NCBI GenBank assembly: GCA_022736495.1
Contig: DZCR01000077.1
Location: 1 to 15,114, forward strand
Direction: 5' to 3'
Length of the DNA: 15,114 nt
Source: Desulfobacca acetoxidans
Lineage (GTDB): Bacteria; Desulfobacterota; Desulfobaccia; Desulfobaccales; 0-14-0-80-60-11
Below are positions 14,244-15,114 of this stretch, in pieces. Each line of letters begins with the position of its first letter. The stretch's first letter is position 1. The notes beneath the pieces were generated by a model, which was not told the origin of the DNA, made no database searches, and saw only the letters and a list, made by a program, of their open reading frames with translations. The position numbers and the translations under genes were made by a program.

Positions 14244-14272
14244 TTGCCCCCTGAATCAAGATAATCTATAAT
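14244..14272 (+). promoter_or_regulatory. Predicted strong promoter of metV
   Basis: TTGCCC (14244-14249, 4/6) and a perfect TATAAT (14267-14272) are 17 bases apart. A start near 14279 gives a leader of about 86 bases. The stretch from 14107 to 14243 shows no gene or strong motif. Confidence 0.6.
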
Positions 14273-14307
14273 TTTTAAGATAGCTTCGGGTCATTGCAGG
14301 TCTCAGG

Positions 14308-14340
14308 CGGGGGCGATTACTGATCCTCCCGGAAATTTTT
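14308..14340 (+). promoter_or_regulatory. Leader hairpin plus T-run ahead of metV, possible attenuator
   Basis: Within the predicted leader, CGGGGG (14308-14313) and CTCCCG (14326-14331) can pair (one G-T) around a 12-base loop, followed by GAAA and TTTTT. This resembles a weak intrinsic terminator and could act as an attenuator. It does not match any riboswitch class I can recognise. Confidence 0.35.
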
Positions 14341-14364
14341 GTATTTTTGTAAAGGACGGAAATC

Positions 14365-15036
14365 ATGGTTGTAGGAGAAAGAAAACCCCTCTCCGAAATC
14401 AAGGAGATGGTGCGTCCATATGGGAAAATTCTGGTCGCCGGTTGTGACACCTGCACCGCGGAGTGCTTGAGCGGCGGGCGCAAGCAGGTGGCTGAACTGG
14501 CTGCGGCCTTGGACATGGCCTTCCGCCTGGAAGGCAAAAAAATGGAAATCCTCGAAGTGACCGTCGACCGCCAGTGCATCCAAGAGTTTCTCCTGGACGT
14601 CATCGATGTCGCCGAAAACGCCGACGCCGTGCTCTCCATCGCCTGCGGCGCCGGGATTCAAAGCCTGGCGGAACGCCTGCCGGGTAAGGCGGTGTTGCCG
14701 GGCCTCAACACCATGTTCATCGGTGAGTCTGCGGGCGGCGGCTTGTGGCAGGAACGCTGCCAGGGCTGCGGCAACTGCGTCCTGGGGACCACCGGAGGCT
14801 TGTGCCCGGTGACCCGTTGCGCCAAGGGCCTGTTGAACGGCCCCTGCGGCGGCTCCCAAAACGGCAAATGCGAAGTCTCGATGACCCAGAAGTGCGACGT
14901 CCCCTGCGTCTGGGCCCTGATTTATGACCGCTTGAGCGATTTGGGGGAACTGGATCGTCTCACGACCTACTGCGGCCCCAAAGACTGGCGCTCCGCGGGG
15001 GCCAGCGGCCCCCGGCAACTGGCGCGCAAGGTTTAG
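14365..15036 (+). CDS. metV: MetV-type iron-sulfur subunit of methylene-THF reductase
   Basis: A 223-residue protein of the MetV / MTHFR C-terminal family. In acetogens it partners MetF, which reduces methylene- to methyl-tetrahydrofolate in the Wood-Ljungdahl methyl branch. Fifteen cysteines include C27-x2-C30-x3-C34 near the start and the diagnostic block CQGCGNC (132-138), GGLCPVTRCAKG (145-154), NGPCGGSQNGKC (158-169) and CDVPC (177-181), suited to iron-sulfur clusters or zinc. AAAGGA (14351-14356) stands 8 bases before the ATG. Unlike the usual metV-metF order, no metF follows: a terminator begins 43 bases after the stop, and purM lies upstream with its own promoter boundary between. It probably pairs with a MetF encoded elsewhere, or with a heterodisulfide-reductase-like complex. 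Confidence 0.9.
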   Translation: MVVGERKPLSEIKEMVRPYGKILVAGCDTCTAECLSGGRKQVAELAAALDMAFRLEGKKMEILEVTVDRQCIQEFLLDVIDVAENADAVLSIACGAGIQSLAERLPGKAVLPGLNTMFIGESAGGGLWQERCQGCGNCVLGTTGGLCPVTRCAKGLLNGPCGGSQNGKCEVSMTQKCDVPCVWALIYDRLSDLGELDRLTTYCGPKDWRSAGASGPRQLARKV

Positions 15037-15078
15037 TTGAGCTAACTACATAAAACCTATTACATAATTATTCCTACA

Positions 15079-15103
15079 GGTCGGCAAGTGCCGGCCTTTT
15101 TTT
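15079..15103 (+). terminator. Intrinsic terminator after metV
   Basis: GGTCGGC (15079-15085) pairs with GCCGGCC (15090-15096), one G-T pair, around the loop AAGT, followed directly by seven T (15097-15103). A textbook Rho-independent terminator 43 bases after the metV stop. Confidence 0.9.
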
Positions 15104-15114
15104 ATCCTTACGAT

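Noticed and set aside
14279..14364. A known riboswitch (SAM or tetrahydrofolate class) in the metV leader
   Set aside because: I could not match any conserved core; only a simple stem and T-run are visible.
1..15114. CRISPR array, toxin-antitoxin pair, prophage or defence island
   Set aside because: No regularly spaced repeats, no paired small toxin/antitoxin genes, and no phage or nuclease/defence domains were found.

Overview
The window looks like chromosomal DNA of a GC-rich, diderm, anaerobic bacterium. The best guess is the Desulfobacterota (former Deltaproteobacteria), near the Desulfobacca/Syntrophobacter type. This rests on an Mla outer-membrane lipid transport operon (two membranes), a MetV-type iron-sulfur partner of methylene-tetrahydrofolate reductase (Wood-Ljungdahl C1 metabolism), a gap-pgk-tpiA-secG cluster, and the style of the proteins. 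The taxonomic call is inference; no marker gene such as 16S rRNA is present.

Layout. 1-1182 (minus): an MFS transporter running off the left edge. 1321-4028 (minus): mlaE-mlaF-mlaD-mlaC, an ABC phospholipid transporter with no mlaB, read from a promoter near 4053-4080. 4029-4328: a divergent control region with promoters facing both ways, a hairpin and a palindrome. 4329-7313 (plus): gap, pgk and tpiA, a compact lower-glycolysis operon in which pgk and tpiA overlap by 8 bases. 7516-7947 (plus): secG and a tRNA-Leu(GAG) nine bases apart, the same adjacency as in E. coli. 7948-8342: a scar holding a short direct repeat and a decayed IS630-family transposase fragment. 8343-9990 (minus): a SAM methyltransferase followed by an orphan ABC ATPase, divergent from 10092-10694 (plus), an AraC-type regulator without its usual N-terminal sensor domain. 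10742-11134 (minus): ridA. 11277-11570 (plus): a small zinc-ribbon protein. 11578-12405 (minus): a purine nucleoside phosphorylase whose start should be a GTG at 12405. 12562-12975 (plus): a DUF134 DNA-binding protein. 13029-14072 (plus): purM. 14365-15036 (plus): metV, alone between a consensus promoter and a strong terminator.

How it fits together. Most of the window is core metabolism: triose-phosphate interconversion, protein export, purine synthesis and salvage, imine/enamine detoxification, C1 transfer and envelope lipid transport. The accessory-looking part is about 7.95-10.7 kb (IS scar, methyltransferase/ABC pair, truncated regulator). I did not find a clearly new multi-gene system. 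The most interesting signals are a GAPDH with an altered cofactor-binding position, a metV separated from any metF, the methyltransferase/ABC/regulator module, a probably leaderless secG, and a small zinc-ribbon protein with a basic tail. All motif and promoter calls were made by eye.
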